64,000 nucleotides of DNA from Methanolobus sp. (GCF_030682845.1 NZ_JAUXNK010000046.1:1-64000), one strand, 5' to 3'; shown: positions 28,101 through 38,396, counted from the first letter of the stretch. Program-made: numbers and translations. The notes: a model not told the origin generated them from the sequence alone.

Positions 28101-29392
28101 GTGAAAGCGACCCTGAAGGCAGTCTCTGGCTGACGGCATTCGTGCTTTCCCAGTTCAGCGGGGCAAGGGACCTTACTACCATCGATGAAGGTATTCTTGC
28201 AGACTCAGATGGCTGGATAGAATCTCATCAGCTGGCCGACGGTTCCTGGGAGCCAGTGGGTTTTGTGATACACCAGGATATGATGGGTGGGGTCAGTGGC
28301 ACCTATGCACTGACAGCCTATGTCACCCTGGCGCTTGATGATTATGGCTCAGCCAATCCGGCAGTGATGGCCGATGCCCGTAAGTATCTAGAGGACAACC
28401 TTGCAGGCCAGAAAGACCCCTATGCTCTTGCCATCGGTACTCTGGCTCTGCAGAAGTTAGACAGCCCGCTTGCGGATAAAGCCCTGAATGACCTGCTCGC
28501 CATCTCAAAACAGGACGACCATGGTACATACTGGGGTTATGGCGATGGACCAGTGTCAATGCCATACCAGCATCGCGGTTATGATTTCATGGTGCCGTCC
28601 AGCAAGAATGTCGAGACCACAGCCTACGCCACCCTTGCTCTGATAGATGCAAGGAACCCGGTAGCCAGTTCTTCACTGAAATGGATATCCGCACAGCGCA
28701 ATTCCAACGGTGGCTTTTCCAGTACCCAGGATACTGTCATGGCCTTCAGGGCCTTAATGAGTGCCGCGACATCAGCAGGCAGGGATGTCGATGCAACGGT
28801 AAAGGTCATTGCAGACAACACTACTGTCAGGTCGATAGATGTGAACTCCCGGAACTTCGATGTAGTGCAGATCGTCGGGATCCCTGAGAATGCTTCACAG
28901 GTCAGGCTCGAAATGGAGGGCACAGGCGAGCTGAGTTACCAGCTGGTGAGGCGTTTCAATGTGATACTGCCGGAAGTCACACCGCAGAAAGAGATCGAAC
29001 TTGATGTGAAGTACGACTCCACAAATGTAGCTGTGAATGATATCGTGAATGTGCAGACCCGTGTGAAGTACAACGGCATACGAGGCATCGACGGCCGGGA
29101 GACATCCAGCGGAATGATGGTCGTTGACATCGCAGTTCCCACAGGCTTCACTCCTGTGACATCAAGCCTCACGGCCCTTAAGGACGAAGGCGTGATAACC
29201 CGCTATGAAGTCGCAGGCCGCAAAGTGATACTCTACATCGATGACATGCAGCCGGGCGAGGAAATAAATTTCAGCATCCGGATGAAGGCATTGTTCCCGG
29301 TGAAGGCTATCGCACAGGAGAGCAGGGCGTATTCGTACTACAACCCGCAGGTGAGTGCAGAGGCAAGTGGGATGGATATGACCGTGGGGTGA
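25166..29392 (+). CDS. Alpha-2-macroglobulin/complement-like thioester lipoprotein
   Basis: 1408 aa; lipobox LFSGC; ETDKPIYKPGQ, YVLPKFDVTV, VRQFFPETWVW, thioester YGCGEQNM (GCGEQ at 27926-27940), thioester-domain helices. Confidence 0.93.
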   Translation: MILKMKGTRLKSQLLCILILFSLFSGCIANQSELSSNLAGPCTGQLADAGDEFFILAPKVLFSGGESSITMAAFENGQPVSRCIEYTLVDEDNNEVPLVTASTTGAGNSVASFEVPDVKEGRYVLTARPAGYERNFTATVEVVRNNPLFIETDKPIYKPGQAIHGRILSLNNNLVPVEQDILVEITDAKGIKVFKEEMSSNEYGVASFDLPLASELNLGTWKIKASAGDSISNVDVQVDKYVLPKFDVTVTTPQEWFLVSDKITGTVSSSYFFGKDVEGEVLVEASRYVGEWEQYATYNAKLSNGSVDFELPAVGYAAGTYGAGGQASLMLNVTVTDTGNHSEISNKLLTIAGSPLLLQIIPESDYIKPGMPLQVLVVTKDPGGKPVDTQVTVDMTFRDDSYRDTADQQTVSTKNGVALLTYDVPESAMQCYLNADADNAYAYKELNAVYSPSASFIHVSQVSDGIPEVGDVITFRVYSTNPGTVFYDVFANGRTVYSGTSKEQDINIPVTMQMSPQAKVVAYMINPNSEVSVDLLPFDVQFSAQLDLKSSFDSESVEPGKNVSVDFDAGSRSMIGFSIVDESVYALSEGRLNLKQVFDELEKRFMVPQVESHPYWYREGAYEMLENAGVTVMASPGISVPKSQNSAGWEAGNFAGFFVDMDKAMAVEMEAPMMEAPMDGGIVLDEAAAEDTGSGASLTEVQRVRQFFPETWVWMPDMLTDEEGRASIELTAPDSITTWRVHAVSSGPEGIGISEAKLRVFQDFFIDPDLPYSVIRGEEFPVQIQVYNYLDREQNVRLTLSDAEWFDIVGDDVQEVTVEANSVGYASFTIRPTEAGRKIIEITGQTTEKADAVRKDIIVEPEGATRELVENGIFKNGSVMLDVTLPEGIVPDSGKVLVSFSPSIVAQTINGVDNLLGMPYGCGEQNMMLFSTDVEVLRYLEATGQDNPGLKAKAEMYIVTGYQRQLTYRHSDGSFSAFGESDPEGSLWLTAFVLSQFSGARDLTTIDEGILADSDGWIESHQLADGSWEPVGFVIHQDMMGGVSGTYALTAYVTLALDDYGSANPAVMADARKYLEDNLAGQKDPYALAIGTLALQKLDSPLADKALNDLLAISKQDDHGTYWGYGDGPVSMPYQHRGYDFMVPSSKNVETTAYATLALIDARNPVASSSLKWISAQRNSNGGFSSTQDTVMAFRALMSAATSAGRDVDATVKVIADNTTVRSIDVNSRNFDVVQIVGIPENASQVRLEMEGTGELSYQLVRRFNVILPEVTPQKEIELDVKYDSTNVAVNDIVNVQTRVKYNGIRGIDGRETSSGMMVVDIAVPTGFTPVTSSLTALKDEGVITRYEVAGRKVILYIDDMQPGEEINFSIRMKALFPVKAIAQESRAYSYYNPQVSAEASGMDMTVG

Positions 29393-29448
29393 ATGATAAG
29401 AAGAGGGGGAAATCCCTTCTCCTACAAATTTATTAACAGCACTATTTC

Positions 29449-30264
29449 TCAATAAGTTTCATCGTCGCATACCCATCCTTTCCTGATCCACAGCAGGGTA
29501 TGGGATATGATTCCCAGCACAGGCAACTCTATCAAAGGACCTATGACCAGTGCCAATGCTATCAGCGGCTCCTCCGGAAAGGCCGTGAGTGCGATTGCAA
29601 GCACTATCGGGGAGTTGCGTGCAAGAGTTGTGAGGTTCAGGCTGGCAGTGTCCTGGTAGGAAAAACGAAGATATCTTCCAACTATTTGACCTACAATGAA
29701 CACTATTACAAAGAAGAGCAACACGGGAGTTATGAGCTTGAGCAATATCAGGGGATTCTGGACCAGGTATTCTCCCTGCGAAGCGAACATGGATATGATC
29801 GCAAGGTTCAGAAAAGAGAACTGCACATGATCCAGTTTCGGGAAAACCTTTTCTTCAAGCCAGTATTCTCCCTTTGCTTTTGGCAAGACAACTTTTGAGA
29901 CCAGAGACAGAATAAAAGGGATAAAGAGCACAAGGATCACACTTTCAACCAGCAGGGAGGAATCGATGCTTGCAATGGTCCCTGCGAAGATAAACAGGTA
30001 TAATGGTAGCAACGCCAGCTGCAGGATAAGGTTCATAGGTAAGATGGATGCGGAAAGTGATACATTACCGCGTGCAATACCTGTAAAAAGAAGGTACCAG
30101 TCAGTACAGGGTGTAACCATCAGCATGATAAAGCCAATCCATAAGGCGGGTGTATCCCTTAAGAACAGGAACCCGAGGGCAAAGGCCAGCAGAGGATTGA
30201 ATATGAAATTAATGCTCCCGCTGACACCTGCAAATTTCCAGTTCCTGAAGGAATTCTGTAACAA
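29449..30264 (-). CDS. ACR3/bile acid:sodium symporter family transporter, apparently lacking N-terminal TM segments
   Basis: WIGFIMLMVTPCTDWYLLFTGIARGNVSLSASILPMNLILQLALLPLYLF; ORF begins abruptly at LQNSFRNWKFAG. Confidence 0.7.
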   Translation of the reverse strand: MLQNSFRNWKFAGVSGSINFIFNPLLAFALGFLFLRDTPALWIGFIMLMVTPCTDWYLLFTGIARGNVSLSASILPMNLILQLALLPLYLFIFAGTIASIDSSLLVESVILVLFIPFILSLVSKVVLPKAKGEYWLEEKVFPKLDHVQFSFLNLAIISMFASQGEYLVQNPLILLKLITPVLLFFVIVFIVGQIVGRYLRFSYQDTASLNLTTLARNSPIVLAIALTAFPEEPLIALALVIGPLIELPVLGIISHTLLWIRKGWVCDDETY

Positions 30265-30436
30265 CAGACGCTAATATGATGAAAGATTGGTATTTTTCAA
30301 TAGAGGCCATTAATTACACCCTGTTATTAGAATATTTGATATCTTACGACCAAAGTATCTATTTTCTTTAATCCTTCCCAGTTTTAAATAGCTTCTGCTG
30401 TCCTTGATTAATTGTCTTACAACAGAATGGGTGACA

Positions 30437-30815
30437 CCTGCGGGTCTGTTGACACGCTTGTGCTGATCTTCATATTCCAGGGTGATAAGATAATCAATTA
30501 TCCGCTGCACATCCTGCTAATAGCCATACCTTTGATACTCCATACATACTTTAATTCTTCATTGGATACATGGGAGCCAGGAAGCTCAGGATACTCTACC
30601 AGGAAGCTGCACCTTCTACATTCATTGGTGCCAGCAACTTCTTCGAACTGGCGGTGGCAGTGGCCCTGATATTGTTCGGCATAGATTCGGGGGCTACACT
30701 GGCAACGGTTGTAGGCGTGCTGGTGGAGGTACCTGTGATGCTGCATTTTGTAAGTATCATGAAAAGGAACAAGGCTAAGTTCCAGTTTGGGACAGGGTCT
30801 GACCTAAATACATAA
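30437..30815 (+). pseudogene. Degraded ACR3 arsenite transporter (C-terminal part, frameshifted)
   Basis: Frame 1 LVLIFIFQGDKIINYPLHILLIAIPLILHTYF, then another frame [63 protein letters not shown]. Confidence 0.82.
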
Positions 30816-30906
30816 AAATATTTGGAGCATGGTGTCTGTCCCCAATGCAAACACAAAAATAGTAACAGCCAGATAATTTGGGAAACAAACCATTCAACAG
30901 ATCACC

Positions 30907-33570
30907 ATGAACCAGATAACGCCTGCCATGCAGCAGTTTTACTCAGCCAAGGAGGAGCATGGGGATGCCCTTATATTTTTCAGGATGGGGGATTTCTATG
31001 AATCTTTCGGCGAGGATGCAAAGACCATTGCAAGAGAGCTGGAGATAACTCTCACTACCAGGGGAAGGGACAAGGATGGAAAGGACATGCCACTTGCGGG
31101 AATTCCTTATCATGCTATTGACAATTACCTGCCCCGGCTTATAAAAAAAGGCTACAAGGTCGCAATATGTGAGCAACTCGAAGACCCTAAACTGGCTAAG
31201 GGTGTCGTGAAAAGAGGTGTCGTACGCGTTGTCACGCCTGGTACTGCCATGGACCCTTCTATGTTTCCGGATGCCTCGAATAACTACCTTATGGCGCTGT
31301 ACGGGGAAGGAAAGGATTTCGGTATCGCGTTCCTGGACATCTCTACAGGTGAGTTCCTGACTACCCAGCTTGCAGACAGTTCGCCCTATGACAGGATAGC
31401 AAGCGAAGCTGCACGCATGGGTCCCTCTGAGTGCATCATGCCGGCTGCCATGCTTGCCGATGAGAAACTGGTGGAGCGCATCAGGGAACTGAAGATAATC
31501 ATTCACAAATACGAAGAAGACGCTTTCGTTCATGACTCTGCTGAGAAGGTGCTCAGGGAACATTTCAAAGTTTCCACACTTGAAGGTATGGGATGCAGCA
31601 GGCTTTCATTTGCTGTAAGTTCCGCGGGCGCAGCTCTTCAGTATGCCATAGACACGCAGATGAGGGAGCTATCACAGGTACAGCATCTCAAAACCTATTT
31701 TGATTCGGAGTTCATGGTGCTGGATGCCATCACCCTGCGCAATCTGGAGATAGTAAAGAATGTCAGGGGTGAAGGCAGCGACTCCACCCTGCTGAACGTG
31801 CTTGACTCGACAAGGACACCTATGGGTGGCAGGGTGTTGCAGAAATGGCTGCTCAAGCCTCTTGTATCCGTTGATGATATCAATTACCGGCTGGATGCAG
31901 TTTCACAGCTTCTTGGTAATACTCTTGTGAGGTTTGATCTCAGGTCACACCTGTCTTATGTGAAGGACATGGAGAGACTCGTGGGAAGAGTGCTGTATGG
32001 CAATTCCAATGCAAGGGACCTGGTTGCGCTGAGGCGGTCCATGGAGGCCGTGCCGCAAATAGTAGATTCAATGAGAGGATGCGGGAAATCCGAACTTCTG
32101 GATGATATTGTTTCACAGCTCTCTTCCTTCAAAGAACTGGGAGAGCTTACGGAACTGATAGGCAGGGCAATAGTGGATGAGCCACCGGTGAGTGTCAGGG
32201 ATGGCGGAATGATAAAGTCCGGCTATAATGAGAGGCTGGATGAGCTTAGGGGTCTGTCAAAGAGCGGCAAGCACTGGATAGCGGAATTCCAGCAGAAAGA
32301 GCGTGACAGGACCGGCATCAAGTCGTTGAAGGTGGGTTATAACAAGGTATTCGGTTATTACCTGGAGATCACCAAAGCCAATATCGCCCAGGTTCCGGAC
32401 GATTACATACGCAAGCAGACCATGACCAATGCAGAGAGGTTCTATACACCCCAACTTAAGGAGCGGGAGAGTGACATTCTTTCTGCTGACGAGAAGATGG
32501 TTGCTCTTGAATACGAATTGCTGTGCGAGGTTAACGCAGTGGTGGCTTCTCATTCAAAACAATTGCAGGACACTGCTGCAACCCTAGGTATGCTGGATGT
32601 GCTCGCCAATTTTGCGGAAGTGGCTGCAAATAACAATTACATCAGGCCGGGCATCACGAACGACTGCAAATTGCTTATCAGGGACGGAAGGCACCCTGTG
32701 GTGGAGAGCGCTGTCCGGGGTGGTTTCGTTCCCAACGATACTGACATGGATTGCCAGAACAACCAGTTCATGCTTATCACAGGCCCGAACATGGCCGGTA
32801 AGTCCACTTATATGCGCCAGATAGCGATGATAGTCATCATGGCGCAGGCAGGCTCATTTGTGCCTGTTTCACATGCATCCATTGGCATAGTTGACAGGGT
32901 GTTCACAAGGGTCGGAGCCTTTGACGACCTTGCCAGCGGGCAGAGCACTTTCATGGTGGAGATGGTGGAGCTTGCCAATATCCTGAACAATGCCACACCC
33001 AGAAGCCTGGTGCTGCTGGATGAGATCGGCAGGGGTACCAGCACCTACGATGGTTACAGCATAGCAAAGGCCGTGGTGGAGTATATCCATAACAAGGGCC
33101 GTGTCGGCGTGAGGTCGCTCTTTGCCACCCACTACCACCAGCTCACTGAGATTGCAGGTAACCTGAAAAGGGTGAAGAACTTCCACATCGCAGTAAAAGA
33201 GGAAGGTGACGATCTGGTCTTCCTCAGGAAGATCGTGCCAGGTGCCACAGACAAGAGTTATGGTATCCACGTGGCAAGGATTGCCGGTGTCCCCCTCAGC
33301 GTAACCAAGAGGGCCAGGGAAATACTGGAGGATATCGAGAACGAGAGCGCCATCAGCATGAACGATGCCAAGGCAGGCAGGAAGCATCGCAACAATGCGA
33401 AGTACACCCAGCTGATACTCTTTGACCAGGATGCCTCTGAAAAGGAAAGCAAACCACATCCTGTTGTGGAGGAACTGAGGGAGCTGGATGTGAACTCACT
33501 CACACCTCTTGAGGCGCTCAATAAGTTGAGCCAGATGAAGAGTCGGCTCTCAGGGAAAAGTAGCAAGTGA
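30907..33570 (+). CDS. mutS: DNA mismatch repair protein MutS
   Basis: 887 aa; MQQFYSAKEEHGDALIFFRMGDFYESF, TGPNMAGKSTYMRQ, DEIGRGTSTYDG. Confidence 0.98.
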   Translation: MNQITPAMQQFYSAKEEHGDALIFFRMGDFYESFGEDAKTIARELEITLTTRGRDKDGKDMPLAGIPYHAIDNYLPRLIKKGYKVAICEQLEDPKLAKGVVKRGVVRVVTPGTAMDPSMFPDASNNYLMALYGEGKDFGIAFLDISTGEFLTTQLADSSPYDRIASEAARMGPSECIMPAAMLADEKLVERIRELKIIIHKYEEDAFVHDSAEKVLREHFKVSTLEGMGCSRLSFAVSSAGAALQYAIDTQMRELSQVQHLKTYFDSEFMVLDAITLRNLEIVKNVRGEGSDSTLLNVLDSTRTPMGGRVLQKWLLKPLVSVDDINYRLDAVSQLLGNTLVRFDLRSHLSYVKDMERLVGRVLYGNSNARDLVALRRSMEAVPQIVDSMRGCGKSELLDDIVSQLSSFKELGELTELIGRAIVDEPPVSVRDGGMIKSGYNERLDELRGLSKSGKHWIAEFQQKERDRTGIKSLKVGYNKVFGYYLEITKANIAQVPDDYIRKQTMTNAERFYTPQLKERESDILSADEKMVALEYELLCEVNAVVASHSKQLQDTAATLGMLDVLANFAEVAANNNYIRPGITNDCKLLIRDGRHPVVESAVRGGFVPNDTDMDCQNNQFMLITGPNMAGKSTYMRQIAMIVIMAQAGSFVPVSHASIGIVDRVFTRVGAFDDLASGQSTFMVEMVELANILNNATPRSLVLLDEIGRGTSTYDGYSIAKAVVEYIHNKGRVGVRSLFATHYHQLTEIAGNLKRVKNFHIAVKEEGDDLVFLRKIVPGATDKSYGIHVARIAGVPLSVTKRAREILEDIENESAISMNDAKAGRKHRNNAKYTQLILFDQDASEKESKPHPVVEELRELDVNSLTPLEALNKLSQMKSRLSGKSSK

Positions 33571-35463
33571 GTGAGAAATGAAGGGAAGAAAATGACGGAC
33601 AAAGCGTGTGATTTGAAGGGTTCCAGGATACATGTGCTGGACGAGTCCACGATAAATAAAATAGCTGCAGGAGAAGTCATCGAGCGCCCTGCATCCGTGG
33701 TAAAGGAGCTTATCGACAACTCAATTGACGCCTATGCAAGCGATATTCGAGTGGAAATAAAGGGGTCTGGCACGAAAAGCATACTTGTTGCTGACAATGG
33801 TTCGGGAATGAGTCATCAGGATGCCTCTCTGGCTTTCACCAAGCACGCCACTAGCAAGATAAGCAGTATCGAGGACCTTGACCGTGTCCTTACTCTGGGA
33901 TTCAGGGGGGAAGCGCTCGCATCCATAGCCTCGGTCTCGAAGGTCGAACTCGTCACAAGGCAGGAAAGCGACATCTCTGGCACGAAGGTTATCGTGGACA
34001 GCAGCGGTATCAAAAGCATCTCTTCGGCAGGTTCGGTCGTGGGGACCTCTATATCCGTGACCGACCTCTTTTACAGCACTCCGGCGCGGAAAAAGTACCT
34101 GAAGAGCCTGCGCACCGAACTTGCCAATATAACTGACGTGGTCACCAGGCATGCAGTAGCGCATCCGGAAATATCTTTCACGCTTTTAAGCGATGGCAAG
34201 GTAATCATGAGGTCCCCGAGCTCAGGAGACCTTTTTGGCAGCATAGTGCATCTTTACGGTGCAGATGTTGCGCGCTCATTAGTTCCAGTGGAACTACAGT
34301 CAGAGTTTGTATCCATATCCGGATACATATCAAAACCCGAACTTACCAGAAGCGGAACGGACCTGCAGGCTTTCTTCATCAATGGCAGGAGTATTTATTC
34401 AAGGGTTATAAGTAATGCTGTGAGGCTGGGTTACTATACGCTCCTTCCCAAAGGGCGCTACCCGGCTGCCTTCCTTAAGTTTGATATCGACCCCGCCAGC
34501 GTTGATGTTAATGTACACCCTACAAAGAGAGAAGTTCGGCTGAGTCATGAAAAGGAGATCGAATCTGCTATTATCGCGGCAGTTGAACAGGCTCTCAGCA
34601 CAGCAGACCTCATCCCTGAGCTCAGGGTGACGAAGGAGAGCACCCTCCAGTCAAAGATATATGATCCGGAGCCAGCGGGACTTCCGATGGAAAAGGAAGA
34701 GGTTGGGGATTATTATCCGGAAGCCCGTGAACAGCGCACTGAAGGGTACAGGCAGGAACCGCATCAGGAAGAGCCTGCTCTTATTAAAGAGAACAGCCAG
34801 CCTTACCGGTATCCCATGAAGGATACCCAGAAGCGACTGATGAAGAGTGAGAGGCTTCAGGCGCAGCATGTACCTCCTGTGAGGAAAGGTGAGGTCCCGG
34901 ATGTGAAGGTGCTTGGGCAGTTCTTCGATCTTTACATAATAACAGAAACAGAAGGGAAACTTGTGCTGGTGGACCAGCACGCAGCCCACGAGCGTATCAT
35001 GTACGAGCAGGTCCTGAAAATGCGGGACATGGGCTGGCAGGAGCTTATCACTCCTGTGACCCTTGAGCTCAGTACAAAGGAAATGGCCATTATAGAGGAT
35101 TACATACCTTTTCTGGAGCAGATCGGCTTTTCCATATCCGAGTTCGGGCCCGGCAGCTATGTGGTCACGACAGTGCCAAGTATTTTTGGCAGGCTGGAGG
35201 AGCCGGAAATCGTTCACGATATCATCTCGGACCTGGTATCAGGCGGGAGGATCAAAGAGGACACACAGGTGTATGACCGCCTGTGCAGCACCATGGCCTG
35301 CAGGGCGGCGATAAAAGCAGGCGCGGTGTGCACCCAGGAGCAGATGCTCGGGCTTTTGAGGCAACTGATGTTATGCGACAATCCATATACATGTCCGCAT
35401 GGAAGGCCTACGATGGTATCCTTCACAAAGGAGGAGCTGGGTAAGATGTTTGGAAGGACATGA
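33571..35463 (+). CDS. mutL: DNA mismatch repair protein MutL
   Basis: IAAGEVIERPASVVKELIDNSIDA, FRGEALASIASV; C-terminal LVDQHAAHERIMYE; alternative ATG at 33592. Confidence 0.98.
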   Translation: MRNEGKKMTDKACDLKGSRIHVLDESTINKIAAGEVIERPASVVKELIDNSIDAYASDIRVEIKGSGTKSILVADNGSGMSHQDASLAFTKHATSKISSIEDLDRVLTLGFRGEALASIASVSKVELVTRQESDISGTKVIVDSSGIKSISSAGSVVGTSISVTDLFYSTPARKKYLKSLRTELANITDVVTRHAVAHPEISFTLLSDGKVIMRSPSSGDLFGSIVHLYGADVARSLVPVELQSEFVSISGYISKPELTRSGTDLQAFFINGRSIYSRVISNAVRLGYYTLLPKGRYPAAFLKFDIDPASVDVNVHPTKREVRLSHEKEIESAIIAAVEQALSTADLIPELRVTKESTLQSKIYDPEPAGLPMEKEEVGDYYPEAREQRTEGYRQEPHQEEPALIKENSQPYRYPMKDTQKRLMKSERLQAQHVPPVRKGEVPDVKVLGQFFDLYIITETEGKLVLVDQHAAHERIMYEQVLKMRDMGWQELITPVTLELSTKEMAIIEDYIPFLEQIGFSISEFGPGSYVVTTVPSIFGRLEEPEIVHDIISDLVSGGRIKEDTQVYDRLCSTMACRAAIKAGAVCTQEQMLGLLRQLMLCDNPYTCPHGRPTMVSFTKEELGKMFGRT

Positions 35464-35506
35464 CTTGTCGGTAAATTTTAAAAGTATGAACTACAATTGA
35501 CCTGAG

Positions 35507-36523
35507 ATGATCGACCCGGTAAACAAATCCAAGATCCCAGAAGAATGGCTTGAACGCTCGCAAATGCCCCGCAAGGAACTGGAAGAAGGCATAAGGAGCG
35601 GAATGCTGGTTGTACTTAGCAATGGCTCGGTGTTAAGGAGAGGTTATACTACCGGGACAACGGCTGCAATTGCCGCAAAGGCTGCGGTGCTCTCACTTGG
35701 AGCGGATGTGACACATGTATCCGTGCCCACTCCGGTAGGTTTGCGGGCCAAACTCGATGTCAAAGCAAGCAAGGGGCATGCTGTTGCAGTCAAGATCAAT
35801 AACGATCATGAATCTGATATCACCCGCGGGCTTGAATTCGCTGCCGACGCCAAGGAAACCGATGGCATTGTGGTGAATGCCGGCCAGGGTGTCGGTATCG
35901 TCACACGCAGCGGGCTTGAATCCAAGAAAGGGCACCCTGCCATCAATCCGCGGCCCATGGAGCAAATAGTTGCCTCCATAACAGAGGCTGTGGAAGAGCT
36001 GAACCTCAGGGGTGCTGAAGTTACCATCTATCTCCCGCAGGGAAAGGAAATCGCGAAGCAGACTCTCAACAATCGAATAGGTATCGTTGATGGCATATCA
36101 ATCCTCGGGACCACCGGTTTTGTGGAGCCCTGGAACGACCATCTTGGAGAGATGAAAGGGGACCTGATAAGGGAGTCCGATAAAGTGGTACTTACCACCG
36201 GCAGGATAGGCATCAGGTATTCCACCATGCTATTCCCGGAATATACTGTAGTGCTTGCCGGTAGCCGTATCGATGAGGCTCTTGAGGCTGCAACCGGGGA
36301 CGTTGTTATATGCGGCCTGCCAGGTCTTGTCCTGAAGTGGGGAAACCCTGACATGCTCAAAGACAGCGGGTTTGCCACCGTTGTTGAGATGCTTGAACTT
36401 GACCCCGGCAACGAGCGGCTCAGGAAAGCCTTTGAGATGGCAATAGGGAAAGGCAAAGGAGCACGCATCGTCGTTGTTGACCGCGACGGAACAGTCCTCA
36501 TGGACAACGGGGATGGAATATGA
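35507..36523 (+). CDS. cbiD: Cobalt-precorrin-5B (C1)-methyltransferase CbiD
   Basis: 338 aa; [22 protein letters not shown]-like central region, [12 protein letters not shown]. Confidence 0.95.
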   Translation: MIDPVNKSKIPEEWLERSQMPRKELEEGIRSGMLVVLSNGSVLRRGYTTGTTAAIAAKAAVLSLGADVTHVSVPTPVGLRAKLDVKASKGHAVAVKINNDHESDITRGLEFAADAKETDGIVVNAGQGVGIVTRSGLESKKGHPAINPRPMEQIVASITEAVEELNLRGAEVTIYLPQGKEIAKQTLNNRIGIVDGISILGTTGFVEPWNDHLGEMKGDLIRESDKVVLTTGRIGIRYSTMLFPEYTVVLAGSRIDEALEAATGDVVICGLPGLVLKWGNPDMLKDSGFATVVEMLELDPGNERLRKAFEMAIGKGKGARIVVVDRDGTVLMDNGDGI

Positions 36524-37101
36524 TAATCGTAGGTGTGGGTGTCGGTCCGAAGATGCTGACACAGGAGGCAATAGAAGTTATCAGTGCCGCAGCTGTGGTC
36601 TATGGTTCTGAAAGAGCCATAGAGCTTGCCAGGGATCACATTAAGTGTGAAGCCCACCCTATCAAGAGTTTCAAGAACCTGCATCTTTTGCCTGCGGATG
36701 CAGTTGTACTCTCTACCGGAGATCCCATGTTCTCAGGGCTGGGAAAATTCGCAGGAGAACATGATAGAGTGGTCACCGGCGTTTCATCAATACAGGCGTC
36801 ATGCGCACGCTTCCATGTGGAGATGTCAAATCTCGCCATGATAACAGCTCACGGCAGGGATCCGGCTCCGGCAAAAGAATCTCTCATCCGTGAACTGTCT
36901 CTGGGAAAGAATATTTTCCTGTTACCTGCTGACAACTTCGGGCCGGCTGAAGTCGCAGGGATTCTGAAAGAGATGGGTATCGATGCGAAAATATGCATCT
37001 ATGAGGATATTGGCTACCCGGATGAACGGTCCGCGGTTGGCACTGTGAGCGAGCCGCCTCTGAACAAGTCGGATGTGTACTGTTTGATGGTTGTCAGATA
37101 A
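36520..37101 (+). CDS. cbiE: Cobalt-precorrin-7 (C5)-methyltransferase CbiE
   Basis: 193 aa; [47 protein letters not shown]. Confidence 0.9.
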   Translation: MIIVGVGVGPKMLTQEAIEVISAAAVVYGSERAIELARDHIKCEAHPIKSFKNLHLLPADAVVLSTGDPMFSGLGKFAGEHDRVVTGVSSIQASCARFHVEMSNLAMITAHGRDPAPAKESLIRELSLGKNIFLLPADNFGPAEVAGILKEMGIDAKICIYEDIGYPDERSAVGTVSEPPLNKSDVYCLMVVR

Positions 37102-37373
37102 TATCAAGTAAAGTTACTTTTTTTAAGCTCTGTTTTATAATTATATGTGCGGTTTTGAAGGACTGTATTAGCTGAATTTTCTCATATCAGTCTATTATCA
37201 ACAGATGTGTGAGTATATAAGTTATTTCAACACGGACGGCTGTTAGCATAAGCACTAACATAACTTAACTTCAATCTCTATCGTTATGTTTATTTACCAT
37301 AACATAATACCTGATATACGTCTACTCAATTATACTTGATTTAGTGGTGTTATAAAAAGGAAGGTGATCTTAG

Positions 37374-38066
37374 TTGCATATATTTGAAGGTTTTCTACCC
37401 TCTCCCTGGTGGCAGATATGGTTTGCCGTTTCCATTCCTGTTATAATGTATGGTATCTATCAGATGAACAAATTGGTGAGCCAAAGACGTGAAATCGTGC
37501 CTTTGCTTGCTGTTGCAGGTGCGTTTATATTCGTGATGTCGTCCCTGAAACTTCCTTCTGTGACTGGCAGTTCCTCACATCCTACCGGTACCGGAATGGC
37601 AGCTATCCTCTTCGGACCGGCTGTTACTTCTGTTCTAAGTGTGATCGTGCTATTGTATCAGTCCCTGTTCCTGGCACATGGCGGTCTGACTACTCTGGGC
37701 GCCAACGTGTTCTCAATGGGTATCGCAGGTCCTTTTGTTGCTTATGCATTCTATAAGATGGCATCAAAGGCAGGTATGAATTTCTACCTGAACGTATTCC
37801 TTGCCACTGCAATTGCCAACTGGGTAACGTATGTCGTAACCTCCTTACAGCTTGCTTTAGCCTTTCCCTTCGAAGGCAGCGTATTTGCATCATTCAAAAT
37901 GTTTGCCCTTGTATTTGCAACAACCCAGGTCCCTCTTGCTATCATGGAAGGAGCTCTGACAGCACTGATAATGAAATATGTGGTGCAGATCAAGGGCGAT
38001 GTGCTGGTGGGCCTTAATGTGCTCACTTCTTCAGCAGCCACAAAACTAAGGGAGGCCATGGAATGA
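37374..38066 (+). CDS. cbiM: Cobalt ECF transporter S-component CbiM
   Basis: MHIFEGFLPSPWWQIWF, VTGSSSHPTGTGMAAILFGP; TTG start. Confidence 0.95.
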   Translation: MHIFEGFLPSPWWQIWFAVSIPVIMYGIYQMNKLVSQRREIVPLLAVAGAFIFVMSSLKLPSVTGSSSHPTGTGMAAILFGPAVTSVLSVIVLLYQSLFLAHGGLTTLGANVFSMGIAGPFVAYAFYKMASKAGMNFYLNVFLATAIANWVTYVVTSLQLALAFPFEGSVFASFKMFALVFATTQVPLAIMEGALTALIMKYVVQIKGDVLVGLNVLTSSAATKLREAME

Positions 38067-38347
38067 AGCTTGAATACCTTGTTGCCATAGTCGTGATACT
38101 CTTTGCAGCACAGTTCTTCTATGGTGTAGCCAATAATCCTGATTCGGAATTCGGCGGTGCGGATGGTGAGGCTGCAGACATGATAGCTGAGATGAATCCT
38201 GACTATGAACCGTGGTTCGGAGGCATTGGCTTTGAACCACCAGGAGGCGAGACAGAAAGCCTGCTCTTTGCTCTTCAGGCCGCGTTCGGTGCTGTTGTGA
38301 TCGGATACACGATTGGCTACTATAAGGGAAAAGGCGAGAAGAATTGA
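38063..38347 (+). CDS. cbiN: Cobalt transport protein CbiN
   Basis: 94 aa; FGGADGEAADMIAEMNPDYEPWFGGIGFEPPGGETESLLFALQAAFGAVVIGYTIGYYKG. Confidence 0.95.
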   Translation: MKLEYLVAIVVILFAAQFFYGVANNPDSEFGGADGEAADMIAEMNPDYEPWFGGIGFEPPGGETESLLFALQAAFGAVVIGYTIGYYKGKGEKN

Positions 38348-38354
38348 ATGACGT

Positions 38355-38396
38355 TGTGCTTTCCCCGGGAAAGGCACAAATTCTTTTCTTTTTTTT
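38355..38396 (+). terminator. Hairpin tgtgctttcccc/gggaaaggcaca plus T-rich tract after cbiN
   Basis: Inverted repeat just after the cbiN stop, then ttcttttctttttttt. Confidence 0.6.

Noticed and set aside
30310-30510. 66-aa minus-strand ORF, considered as a transposase or regulator fragment
   Set aside because: It lies largely antisense to the recognisable ACR3 remnant and has no convincing family motif.
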